Below, piece after piece: positions 34,601 through 45,411 of a DNA stretch of 64,000 bases. Origin of the DNA: Pleodorina starrii (taxonomy: Eukaryota > Chlorophyta > Chlorophyceae > Chlamydomonadales > Volvocaceae). The translations under genes were made by a program, and so were the position numbers. Where the stretch lies: the NCBI GenBank assembly GCA_030267565.1, contig BRXU01000001.1, forward strand, positions 9,651,001 through 9,715,000, written 5' to 3'. Position 1 is the stretch's first letter; the number at the start of each line of letters is the position of its first letter. The notes beneath the pieces were generated by a model, which ran no database searches, was not told the origin of the DNA, and worked only from the letters and a program-made list of their open reading frames with translations.

Positions 34601-37600
34601 GCACGGAGCAGAAGCAGGATCACGGAGCAGGTGCATGCGGCGGGCGGGCGGGCAAGGGGGGCGGGCGGGCGGGCGCGCGGGCAACAACAGCCAAGGACCT
34701 CGGGTCCGCGCAGGGACCGGGAGACGGGTTACGGCCAGAAACCAGACGCAGGAACCTAAGAGGGGGTGGGGGGTGGGCGATGGTGGGGGACATTGGCACG
34801 GCTCCCAGGCGCGCGGTGGCTGCCCTCCGCAAGCGTGTCCGAGCCGTCCTTCATGTCCCCGCCGCGTGAGCTGGTAGCCGCTGGCTCGGCGGGTGTCCCA
34901 GGTCGGCCCCTTCGTTGTACGGTTGCGGTACGGCACGGTACGATACCGTACCTGCTGCTCTGCATGCAGCAGCTGCTGCAGCCGGCCATTATCCTCCAAC
35001 AGACTCCTGGCCGGGAGGGAGGGAGAGAAGGAGGCGTAGCGGGAAGGCAGACATGCGGAAAGGGCAAACTTGTTTTTGCTGTAAGGCACGGCCCCAACGG
35101 CCTCACCTGATACCGGAGCCCCTCCCCCCTCCCCCTCCCCCCTCCCCCTCCCCCTCCCCCCTCCCCCTCCCCCTCCCCCTCCCCCTCCCCCTCCCCCTCC
35201 CCTCTATCCACTCCTTCACTGCTGCTCGGTTCCCGGCTTCTCGCCTCCTCTACGCTGCTCACTCTATTCCTTTCCTTTCTAGCCCCCTCCGCCGAACCCT
35301 GAAGCCCCCCTCCCGCCCCCGGTCCGGCTTAGCTTGCGTCGCCTCCGTCCCTTCTCTATCACCCTCTCCCGCCTCCCCACCCGCCTGGCCCTGCGGCACC
35401 TGCAGCGCTTCTCCGCATCCACCAGCCGCCACGACACCTCCTCCGACTGGACCACCGCCGAGTCCAGCTGCCGGGCCACCTGACCCAGGGCAGCCTGGCG
35501 CCCCGGGGGGCGGGGAGGGAGGGGAAGCAGGGTGGGGAGGAGGAAGCAGTGGGGCCATTAGGGAAATGAGACCGCAGGGCGGGAGCACAGGGCGGAGGAG
35601 GGGTGCAGCACGGCGGCGCGGCGGAGCTCTTATCCGTGCGGCGCGGGGAGGGTCACAAGAACTCATGATCTCCTTCCCCCGTTCCGGCCCGCGCCTGTGT
35701 CCCACACCAGCGCTCCGATCCCCGACCGAAAGACCGAGAAGACCGAAAGACCGAGACGGACCGAGAGAGGACCGACAGGCCCCGGCCCGCAGACAGACCA
35801 GAGATCGGAGACACCCCGGCCAACCTGCTTGTCGAGGCACTCCCGGACCAACGCCTCCAGCGCATCCGCCGCCGCCGCCGACGGCCCACCGCCCGCCGCT
35901 TCGCCCGGCGCTGCATTGCATCGGGACAGCGCGAGGGAGGAGGGCCGGCTGGGACACGGGGGGGAGCGAGTGATGCCATCAGCCCATCAGCCCTCCCCCC
36001 AACGCCACGCCACGCGTTCGGTAGCACCCAGCGCTGCGGTGTGTCATCCACATCAGACACCACCCCCATGCACAAACACACGCACGCACACAAACACACG
36101 CACACAACGCAACACAACACTGGGTCGCAAGTACCGGTAGTGGAGTGCTGGAAGAGCAGAGTGACCGTGCCTCTCGACTTTGCAGCATTAGGCGCAGCCA
36201 GGGCCAAGTGCCTTGAGAGCCCTGAGCGTCCCCGACACCCCGAGGGGTGGTGGTGGGGGGGTGTCCCTTGTCCGCGCACCTCCGGTACTGGTGGCGGCAT
36301 CCAGCAGCACCATCTCCAGGAGCACCTCGTGGGGGGCCAACCCGCGCGAGCTGGTGGCTGGCCCGACCTGTCGCAGGGTCCCAAGGCAGGGCAGGACAGG
36401 ACAGGACAGGTCAGGTAAGGTGAGGCCAGGTTCCCAAGGCAGCGCAAGGCCAGGGGCAGGGCCAAGGATCCAACACGTAACGAAGCCCGCCAGCCCTCCC
36501 AAGGCAGGGCAGGACAGGACAGGTCAGGTAAGGTGAGGCCAGGTTCCCAAGGCAGCGCAAGGCCAGGGGCAGGGCCAAGGATCCAACCCGTGGGGCTCCG
36601 TCGGGGGCCACGCCCGCCCGCCAGCCAGCCCCCAGCTCCCACCCGCCCGGAGGTCGGTCACCTATCGTCCCTCCGCTGCCTCCGCTGCGTCACCTTTATC
36701 ACCGGTACCTCCCAGCCGGGGGGGAGGCGACACACGCACACTAGCCCCCCGGTGGCAGCACGCAGGGCAAAACCTGGCTCAACCAGCAGCTGCAACCCAC
36801 ACCCGACACCCGACACACGACATGGTTGGGGCCCCCAAGCGCCCAGCGCCCGACCCGCGCAGAGACGGGCCCGACCAAGCAACCTGAGCCACTCCCCACC
36901 CATGCCGCCCTGCGCTCTCACTACCGCAATCCAACCCGCCTAGCCAGCCGTCGTGCCCTGCCACCCACTCCACCGCGCCCTCCGCCCCAACCCCTCTCCT
37001 CCTCCCCGCCCCCCCCCCCACCTGGGTTTCCGCCGCCTCCGCCGCCTCCCCCAGCGCCACCGTCAACGTCACCCGCTGGCCCTGCTGCAGCCGCACTGCC
37101 GCGTCCCGGTCCAGCGAATGACCGCCCACCAGTCCAGTGCCCACCAGCGTGCCCCCGGACTGGCTGCCGCCACCTGGGTCGACGCCTGACGGCGGGGTTG
37201 GCGGGTTGGCGTGGGGGGGGGGAGGAAGAGATGGCCCCAAGGGGCGTTTGGTGGAGGTGTCCGGAGCGGCCATCCCCTCCCTTCCCTTCCCTTCCCTTGT
37301 TGCGGAAGATGAGCTGCGAGCGACCACCAGTCACGGCCCTCATCCGCCGCGCTCTGAGCCCCAGCCCTGCCCCCGCATATGCTGACAGGGGCCCAAAAGC
37401 GCCTTCAGCCTGCTCAGCTGCACCGGCAGCGGCAGGAGCCGCCGCGGGGTCCGCCGCCCCCGCGCACAAACCCCCATCTCGTCCATGTACGGTTCGTGGC
37501 TCCACCACACGACTGCAAACGCCCCTTTGCTCCCTTTCCGTCCCCAACTGCAAGCCAGGGGCTGCAATCGCCGGCGCCAGCGCCTCTCCGTCACAGTATG

Positions 37601-38248
37601 GGATGGCACGGCCCCGCCGACCCACGGGTCACTGGCTCACTGCCTCTCACCGGCTTCCGCCAGATCCGGCGCCGCGAAGAGGTCCACTCGCAGCAGCGGC
37701 TGATCCGGGGGCAGGCTGGCTAAGGGCAGCGGGAGGCGCAGCAGGAGAGAGCTGGAGGTGAAATCAGGGCTGCGGCTGGGCTCTGAAGTGTCGGTGCGCA
37801 CGGCCTGGGAATGTTGGGATTGGCGCGGGGTGGCAGTACGATATTGGATTTGTGGGAGGAAATGAGGAAAGGGCTGGAGAAGGGCTGCTTGCCGAGTTTG
37901 ATGACCTGTCCCGTTGTGTCACCCAGTGTCGCCCAGTGACACAGAACCCCATTTTACTCGGCTACACGGGCGGGGCGTGCGGGATGTGCGGGTCGAGTTA
38001 GCGGACCCACCTGCTCTGAACGGACGCTGCTCGGGGCCTCCGCGCCGACGGCAGCTGCGCTGTTGCCCAGGAGGCACCGAACGCTGAGAAAGTACCGCCG
38101 TGGCTTCTGTGGCAGCGCACCATCCGTACGGACCGCGGCGTGCGGCAGTTGGCGCGGACTCGAAGGGGGAGGGTACCTTTAGGAGAGCAGTTACCTGACA
38201 TCGCAGCCGCAGGATGCCAACTCGCAGCATCTTCTCGGTGCCAGACAT
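28680..38248 (-). CDS. coiled-coil protein of unrecognised family
   Basis: Seventeen exons, all phase-consistent, give 902 aa: 38248-38195, 38054-38011, 37751-37651, 37185-37022, 36367-36280, 35910-35825, 35494-35400, 35006-34952, 34477-34392, 33980-33893, 33567-33508, 33303-33208, 32071-32001, 31430-31373, 30825-30088, 29957-29809 and 29355-28680. The N-terminus (MSGTEKMLRVGILRLRC.. LLRVDLFAAPDL.. RVTLTVAL) alternates hydrophobic strands and might be C2-like. From about residue 170 on the protein is a long heptad-rich coiled coil (DALEALVRECLDKQ, GELVERLRMLHGEQ, ALELKKRYQQLQEAHEAQ, VAELRAQLTASQQRVEALEAE) with an acidic Lys/Glu block near residue 500. The tail is Ser/Pro/Arg-rich. A cytoskeletal or ciliary role would fit but is not shown. 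Exon 2 and the exon 9 donor are the weakest parts. Confidence 0.75.
31555..31592. repeat. (GGGGC)n microsatellite
   Basis: Seven or so GGGGC units in the coiled-coil gene intron between the exons at 31430-31373 and 32071-32001. A similar array occurs at 42626-42660 in the Rpp30 gene. Confidence 0.85.
31845..31919. repeat. (CCCACA)n microsatellite
   Basis: About eleven CCCACA units inside the coiled-coil gene intron 13. Confidence 0.9.
32472..32675. repeat. perfect 102-bp tandem duplication
   Basis: Two adjacent identical copies, each starting GCAGGTCCCATTTTGAGCC and ending GGTAGTGCCAT, in intron 12 of the coiled-coil gene near the tRNA-His. There are no differences over the copy length as I read it. 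Confidence 0.92.
32818..32889 (-). tRNA. tRNA-His(GTG)
   Basis: A 72-nt cloverleaf on the minus strand. The acceptor stem GTCCCTA pairs with TAGGGAC. The D stem is GTAT/GTAC. The anticodon stem TCACG/CGTGA encloses TTGTGGC with anticodon GTG. The T arm CCCGG-CTCGAAT-CCGGG is canonical. Discriminator A. The anticodon arm matches plant tRNA-His. The G-1 is not obvious in the gene and is added post-transcriptionally in eukaryotes. A T6 tract about 28 nt downstream (32790-32785) is a likely pol III terminator. It lies in sense orientation within intron 12 of the coiled-coil gene. Confidence 0.93.
34047..34296. repeat. 18/19-bp minisatellite
   Basis: About 13 tandem copies of CCCGGCACCCACCATCAG in two length variants (with or without an extra G), inside intron 9 of the coiled-coil gene and ending close to the acceptor of exon 10. 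Confidence 0.92.
35119..35210. repeat. CCCCCT-type pyrimidine array
   Basis: CCCTCCCCCTCCCC repeats in the coiled-coil gene intron between exons 7 and 8. The transcript strand is G-rich. Confidence 0.85.
36387..36595. repeat. approximately 110-bp tandem duplication
   Basis: Two copies of a unit beginning AAGGCAGGGCAGGACAGGAC and containing GGTTCCCAAGGCAGCGCAAG. The second copy lacks one GGACA unit. It lies in coiled-coil gene intron 4, close to the acceptor of exon 5. Confidence 0.85.
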
Positions 38249-39487
38249 GTTGCGGCATGCAGGTCTAAGCGTACTTGCAAGTAGCAAGCCTAATTGTATG
38301 TGTGTATCTCATTGTTGTGCTTTGTGCTGGTTATATAGCACAAGTTAAGCATTGATCGTTCGCCAAATCATATGTTGCGTGTTACGTATGTGCGGTAAGC
38401 TTGCAAATAATTTTGCAGATGGCGATTAAAAATACACATACTCTAGTAGGGATAAAGGTTAGTCACTTAAACATGACTGTTGACGAGTTGACCCGTCAAC
38501 ATCATAGGGCCCTACACAAGCCCTTCTTGGCGTTCTTCTTCTGCATGCCCAAAATTTAAAATTACTGTAAAATGGCCTCAGACCTCGGCCGCTCAATAGG
38601 GAGCCGGATGCGGGGATGTATTTTGCGGGACTGAGGCCTTCCTCTCCTCGTGACTGAGTGAGTTTCGGGATCTATTCTGTTCTTAGCATGTGATTCCAGC
38701 ACTTTGTATGTCTGTGGTCTCACAATTTCAGTCGGTTGAGATGGTTTCGGGGCGTCTTGGGGTTGGTTTCGGGGTCGGTTTCGGAGCACATGCGCAGGTA
38801 TCCAGCCTTGCACTTCGAAGCATTTGCCATTTGTGGCGTTATTTTACCATGCGGCATAGGGCCCATGCTGTGGCTGGGCAGGGGAGTTTGGTTGAGTCTT
38901 GGTCACTAGCAGACGGCAGCAGACAGCCACCGAACGAGGGGATATATGTTCGGGCAATGGCGAATTCGCGTGAGGGGTTGTGGGCGAAGGTGATGGCGGT
39001 AATATACGGCAAAACTCCCTGCCTGGTTACCCTGCAACGAAATATGCATGGTATGCATAGCCCCTCATTGCCTACGCTCCTCAGGTGACCTTCCTTACCA
39101 AGATCAAGGCATTTGGCATGTGTCACAATCGGTAATCGTGGCGTCAGCGACAAATTGTATCAATATAAACTCGATGGCAGGCTCTGGCAAGCTTCCAGCC
39201 AATTCAAGGCCGGCCACTTATCATAATAAGTCAATTACCGCCTTTCCAGCGCCTCCGTGCGAGCGGCTGCCAGTGCCATTGATGTACTAGCCGCCCCCAA
39301 CACCGCTACCGACGCTAACAACGCATCGCCATCGCGTCACTGGAGCGGACGATCAGTCCTTCGGTCGCCCCATGTCGGCCACCGGAAACCCGCCCCGTCC
39401 CTCCAGCCGCCAACAGCCCTACGTCGCCCCGTCCGCCAACAGCCCTACGCATAACGGCAGAGCTGTGAGCAGGGACGTGTCGGCCGC
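38249..39487. other. AT-richer spacer upstream of the coiled-coil gene
   Basis: 1.24 kb between the Rpp30 stop and the coiled-coil start, distinctly less GC-rich than the genes. It should contain the coiled-coil promoter and the Rpp30 3' UTR. A small hairpin (TGTTGACG .. CGTCAACA) sits at 38473-38505. No supported coding sequence. Confidence 0.5.
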
Positions 39488-42400
39488 TCAGCGCCCCGCC
39501 GCGGCGCGCTTCCGCCCGCCGCCGCGCCCGCCGCCGGCTGCTGGTGCGCCCGGCCGCTGCTGCAGAGGCTGCTGCGCCTGCCGTGCCGGCTGCGCCTTCG
39601 CTGCCTGCGCCTGCGGCTGCTGCGGCTCCGCGGGCTCCGAGGCTTCCGGCTGCGTGTCCTGCATCTGCGGCCGGGGCGCAGAGGGGGTCCTTGATTGGGC
39701 AGGCGGTCAGGCAGACAGGTGACCGAGGGGGCAGGCGGGCGGGTAGGCAGGCAGGTAGGCAGGCGAGCAGGTAGGCAGGCGAGCAGGCACAATCTAGGCC
39801 CGAGGCTGAGGCGGTCCCGGCCGGGCAGCCGTCCCAGTGCCTTACCACGGGCCTCCGCGGTCCAGCCGCTGCATCGCTCCTCTGCAACGCGAGCCAGGAA
39901 CGAACCCCCCTTTCCCTCGCCCAAAAAGCAGCAGCAGCATGCGGTGGACATGCCAAATGTGTCCCGATGCCCAGTACCGTCTTCCGCGGCCGTATCCAGT
40001 CGGGTGCGAGCGGCCATGCCGCCTACCTACGCCACACGCACCTACCTCGGTGTCACCCCCTGCTGCGTCCGCAGCAGCGGCGGCGGTGGCGGCGGCCCCA
40101 GCCGCCGCCGCCGCCGTCGGTCCCGCCAGCACTGCGGAGGCGCCTCTGCCCGCCGCCCGCGCCGCCGCCCGCGCCAGCACCGCGCGCGGCGCCAGGCTTA
40201 GAGCGTCCTGCAGCGCAGGACCAGGGCGCACTGGGTACCCACCACCAAGGCGCAGTTCCAAGAAGCATTCACAGAGGGGCATCTCCAGAGGCAACAGATC
40301 CGCAGCTGCGAGTGTGACCCAGCGGCGGTGGGAGCGACGTAAACGCGCACAGACAGACAGGCTGGCGGCGAAGGAGAGTTGGAGACGCACCCCCACCCAC
40401 CCCGCGCCGAAACACGCCGCTGGGCCCACCTGCGCCTGCTTGTGGGTTAGTCCGAACAGTGTGGCCATGTGCAGCACCTCCAGCGGTGACCGCACCTCGA
40501 AGGCGGATCGCGCGGAGCTGCTGATCAAGATGTTCTGATCAGGAGGAGGCGGGGGGTGGTCGGGGGAAGGAGCGGGGACAGAAGAGCGGGGACGGATGAG
40601 CGGGGGTGGAGGAGCGGTGTGTGTGTGGGGTGGAGGGAGAGAGCGGGGCCGGAAGGATGGGCGTGGAAGAGCGGAGCCGGAAGAGCGGGAGCGGAAGAGG
40701 CATGGACGGCCGATCAGCCGAAAAGAGGGAGGACAGGGGAGCGGGCGTAGGGCGTACACGGCTGCACGACCGGGCGGGAAGGGGCCGGGACTGTGCGCCC
40801 CCGCGGGGGCCGAGGCGCCCAGAGGAACGGCCACCCATCGACAGCGAGAGAGGCGCCGCTTCGATGAGCGGTGGTGTGGCAGCGGAACGCAGCGTGAGAC
40901 GGAAGCACGGCACTCCTTACCTTGCCGCGCGTTGCCCGCACCAGCGCCTGCGCGTTGCAGAAGAGGTTGCGGCGGGCCGTGGGCTCCCGCAGCCCCGGAG
41001 CGTAGCATATCTGGTGACCCACGGGTCGGCCGGCCGGCGCCCGACAGCGATTGCGGCGGCGGCGGCGGCGGCAGGCGGTGGCGGCAGCATCGGAAGCCAG
41101 GCGGGTGGGTTGGCCCGATGGGATGGCGAGCGGTGGGGGAAAGGGGAACGGCGGCGAGTCAACGGCGGTGAAAGGTGGTAATCCTGCAGGCGGCCAGGCA
41201 GCGCTGAGGGAATGTACGACAATCGCAGGTGCAGTACATGTGGGCAGCGTGGGCAGCCGACGCGTCGAGACAACGGCGCTGCGTTGGGGCTTTCTCGCAT
41301 GCGTGTATCCCCGCTTGGTCCTTGACTGAGCCTGATGGCTGTGCCTGCGCAATGCTGCAGCGGACACGTGTCCTCGCGTCGCACCCACCCTACGGAGCAT
41401 CTAACGGAGCGGCCCTAAGGAAGTAAGAGCCTTGGAGGAGTCCGGGGCGTTCGTAGCACCAGGGTTCTTAGGGGCCCTGGTGCCACGAACGCCCCGGACT
41501 CCTCCAAGGCACCCACCAACGCACGCACGCACGCATTCGGCATCCCCTCCTTCCCACCCACCCACCCACCCACCCACCCACCCACCCACCCACCCACCCA
41601 CCCACCCACCCACCCACCCACCCACCCACCCACCCACCCACCCACCCACCCACCCACCCACCCACCCACCCACCCACCCACCCACCCACCCACCCACCCA
41701 CCCACCCACCCACCCACCCACCCACCCACCCACCCACCCACCCACCCACCCACCCACCCACCCACCCACCCACCCACCCACCCACCCACCCACCCACCCA
41801 CCCACCCACCCACCCACCCACCCACCCACCCACCCACCCACCCACCCACCCACCCACCCACCCACCCACCCACCCACCCACCCACCCACCCACCCACCCA
41901 CCCACCCACCCACCCACCCACCCACCCACCCACCCACCCACCCACCCACCCACCCACCCACCCACCCACCCACCCACCCACCCACCCACCCACCCACCCA
42001 CCCACCCACCCACCCACCCACCCACCCACCCACCCACCCACCCACCCACCCACCCACCCACCCACCCACCCACCCACCCACCCACCCACCCACCCACCCA
42101 CCCACCCACCCACCCACCCACCCACCCACCCACCCACCCACCCACCCACCCACCCACCCACCCACCCACCCACCCACCCACCCACCCACCCACCCACCCA
42201 CCCACCCACCCACCCACCCACCCACCCACCCACCCACCCACCCACCCACCCACCCACCCACCCACCCACCCACCCACCCACCCACCCACCCACCCACCCA
42301 CCCACCCACCCACCCACCCACCCACCCACCCACCCACCCACCCACCCACCCACCCACCCACCCACCCACCCACCCACCCACCCACCCACCCACCCACCCA

Positions 42401-44199
42401 CCCACCCACCCACCCACCCACCCACCCACCCACCCACCCACCCACCCACCCACCCACCCACCCACCCACCCACTCACCCACCCACTCACTCACGCTCCAC
42501 CCCACCTCAAAGTAGATGCCCCTCCGCAGCGCCGCCTTTATCGCCACCGCCCTCAGCTTGATGGTCAGCCGCTGCGACAGCTCCAGACTGATGACGTCCA
42601 CGTCCAGGGAGGTGCATGCCTGGGGGCGGGGCGGGGCGGGGCGGGGCGGGGCGGGGCGGGGGGGGGGCGGGGGGGGGTGCACGACCCGACGTTTTCAGCA
42701 TCCCCACGCCAGTAATCCCTCACGGTCCCTAAGCGCTGGATACCGCACGCGGGGTGCAGTGCCGCTTACTTCCTGGTTGGTTTGTGGTTGGATACACCCG
42801 TCGGTATACCGGTATCCGATGGGTATATCCAATGCTGCAAGGTGGTGCATAGATGTAGAAGATGCGCGGGAGGACAGAGGTGAGCAGCAGACAACAACGC
42901 GGCCAGGTGTGGCTGGAGCGACATCGGTGCCGGTAACTGGCCGTGCTGCCTGGCCGGCCGCATGGTGATAATGAGTGTGTGCGCTGGAGCACGCAGGCGC
43001 GGCACGCGGGGAGGGGTCGACACGATTGTGGGTTAGGTGGGTGAGGTAGGTGGGTGGGCTACCACCACGGTGAGATGGCCCGGCGCCCTGAGCAGTACGG
43101 ATGATGTACGGATGTACAGGCCCCCGACGCCGTACAGCGCCAGCGCCGCACTCGCCGTGCAGCCGTGCGAGAGTTGTGTCACTCGCCTGGTGCATCACCC
43201 GCTCGCTCTTGGGCGTGATGGACACCAGGTCGTACGACCGTACGACGGTTTCGGCGCCGGCCAGCTGCGACGCCTGCACCGCGTCCACCGCCACGAAATG
43301 CAGCCGGTTGAGCTGGCGGAGGTGGCATGGCGGCGGCGGCGGCGGCGCCGCCGCCGCGGCCGCCGTCGGCGCGGGCCCTCGGGGCGCCGTGGCGGCGGCG
43401 CCGCCGCCGGCGGGGAGGCCTGTGCTGGCGGTGGTGATGTTGCTGCCCGGCGGCAGGGCGATGGTGGCTGCGACGGCGCCGCTCCGCAGGGCCAGCGCGC
43501 GCTTCGCCTCGGCGCTGGCGGACGCGAGGGCGGCGTCGCTGAGGGGTGCGGTGGAGCACCTGCGGGGTGTGTGTTTAGGAGGCGTACCGAGGGATGGGCG
43601 GATGGGGGTGGATGGGAAAGAAGCACGGGTCGGAGGGAGGGTTGGGAGGCAGCGCTGGAACGTGATGGCCGCTGGCGTGAAGAGACGTGCTGGCCCGGAC
43701 GGCGCGAACGGGAGCGGAAGCCGCCCTGGCGCCGCCAGGGCTGATGGAGCCTCCCACCCCGTCTGTCGACGTCGCTGCGGGGTGCGGCCCTTCCGACGGT
43801 GGCTTGATGCGATGGGACAGACGGGTACGGATGCACTACTCCAGGGGCATCGGGCCCCTGCTGGTCAGCCGGTCGGCCGATGTTCGAGACGGGTTCGTTG
43901 GTGGTTGGTGAGGGACCGGAATGACGGGGCGGGCGGGTCGGTGTTGAGGGGCGCGCGCACAGTAAGTCGGGGCACAGGGTCAAACTTGGCCCTTGCCGCA
44001 CGAGTCCGCAAGGGGGCTGACCGACCCAACCCGATGACCGAAAGAGTTGAGTTCCGTACTTGTCCACTTGCGTCAGTCGGCCCGTTGCAGTATGTACGCT
44101 TGCAATGACGTCGTAGCCGCGCTGGAGGAGCGCAGCGACGCGCTCGCGGTGCTGCGGCGGCTCGACATCGTCAATGGAGAGGAACAGGTCGCCCAGCAT
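39488..44199 (-). CDS. RPP30: RNase P/MRP protein subunit Rpp30
   Basis: Subunit of nuclear RNase P and RNase MRP (tRNA 5'-end and rRNA processing), with a TIM-barrel-like p30 domain. Seven exons: 44199-44060, 43559-43187, 42619-42506, 41010-40921, 40534-40430, 40207-40046 and 39664-39488. These are phase-consistent and give 386 aa. Family segments are LNRLHFVAVDAVQASQL, SYDLVSITPKSERVMHQACT, LDVDVISLELSQRL, LRRGIYFEICYAPGLREP, ARRNLFCNAQALVRATRGKN, ILISSSARSAFEVRSPLEVL and MATLFGLTHKQAQ. An Ala/Pro-rich insert of about 70 residues precedes LNRL. The C-terminus is Gln/Ala-rich and ends in a basic GGGRKRAAAGR tail. The junction VMHQ/ACTS requires a GC-AG intron (donor CAG|GCGAGT). Intron 3 carries the (CCCA)n array. 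Confidence 0.92.
41429..41510. repeat. near-perfect inverted repeat, 36-bp arms, 10-nt loop
   Basis: Arms 41429-41464 and 41475-41510 are reverse complements with one difference, tolerated as a wobble in RNA. The arms start GCCTTGGAGGAGTCCGGGGC. It is located in Rpp30 intron 3, about 40 bp from the (CCCA)n array. Confidence 0.93.
41553..42495. repeat. giant (CCCA)n tetranucleotide array
   Basis: About 920 bp (roughly 230 units) of uninterrupted CCCA from 41553 to about 42472, with a few CTCA variants at the right end. It fills most of Rpp30 intron 3 and begins about 10-30 nt after the exon 3 donor. The transcript strand is (UGGG)n. Confidence 0.98.
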
Positions 44200-45411
44200 G
44201 GCCGGAGTTGAATGGTCTAATGCAACGCATTACTCTCTGATGAATACCAAGGCATGACTGCGACTCGCTCGAGGGGTCAGTTGCGGGTCGACAACGATAA
44301 CAATGTCGGACAAATGCGTGCCTTGATGCCCCTCAATATTGTAAGCTTGCCCTACTTGTTTACATGTGTTTGTCGAAGTTGCACGGAGGGGCTGCAGGCT
44401 GCAATCCAGCATAATTTGCTCGAGCGTCCTGTACATTACCCGCGTTAACCGCCAACGGAATACAGGTTACGGGCTTGCGGGTTGCGGCCTCTCAAAGACT
44501 GTAAGGTAATGCGTTTTTATATCTCGCACATATCTAAACTTGCAGCTTATTCCCTCAATCGGATGGAATTACATACGGATTGGATGAGGCGTGTAGGGGG
44601 AAGAGGGAATTATCGAGGCGGCGACGGCACCCCACGGAACCCCGCTCGTAAGCACTGAGGACCGAGCCACGGCCAGCATGGAGCGAAGTGCACTACCCGA
44701 ATAGACCCGCATCCTTCCCCTTGCATAACCGCAGCCAGCTTTCCTTCCCTGCGGCCCTGCGCCCATCAGCGACCTGGCTCCTGGGGCCTCCTGGGGCAGC
44801 GCGAACGGCTACATCGCGAGGGCACATGCAATGCAGCGCCTGATTTGACAGCCGACCTAGCAATCGCTTGCAATGCTTGACAACGTGCATAGGGAAGCGA
44901 TAGAACCGTCCGCCATCTATCATATTGCGCCGCGTGGCCTGGGTGTACTTGCGGCGTCAAACATTAGGGCCGCACAAGGCTGCAGCCAAGGTGATGCCTC
45001 ACCAAGTACATATTGGAGGGGTGCAAAAGTCTCCAAGCCCTTTCTCTCTTTCGTACAGTTGACGGCCGTACTGGACGAGCTCCTAAAGCCCGGGGAACGA
45101 CAATCCACGACAATCAACGACGGTCAAGGCGGCCCGCCACAGTGTTGGCAGGAAAAACCATATCATTCTGTTACGTATTAGTGATAAACGAATTTGACGT
45201 TGCTTACCGTCACGGCAAGTCGTTTCTTGTCAATTTGCTCAACGCGCTGCTCTCGACGGCGGTGACACATAGGATTTTGCCTTTCCATGGCTGCGGTCTT
45301 TGAAAACACGGTTTCTGATATGTAAGGACAGCTAGATTATTAAGGCTGAAGTGAGCGCGGTAGAGTGTATCTTTCGCCTGCAGCAAAAGTGGAGCCTTAA
45401 GCAGCAGGGGC
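44200..45411. promoter_or_regulatory. divergent spacer Rpp30 / KANSL3-like gene
   Basis: 1.2 kb between two start codons facing away from each other. It contains both promoters and 5' UTRs and is less GC-rich than the coding regions. No recognisable exon or RNA gene. A non-coding first exon cannot be excluded. Confidence 0.5.

Noticed and set aside
36650..36700. Possible extra minus exon reading VPVIKVTQRRQRRDD
   Set aside because: Flanking coiled-coil exons 4 and 5 already join in phase without it, and it runs into a stop at the would-be donor.
40208..40320. Upstream extension of Rpp30 exon 6 (DLLPLEMPLCECFLELRLGG)
   Set aside because: The CTGCAG acceptor at 40208 gives DALSLAPRAVL directly after KQAQ, which matches the family. 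The extension does not.
41401..42715. Long open frames on both strands (WVGG.. and HPPT.. repeats) across 41.4-42.7 kb
   Set aside because: They are translations of the (CCCA)n microsatellite, open in all frames, inside an Rpp30 intron.
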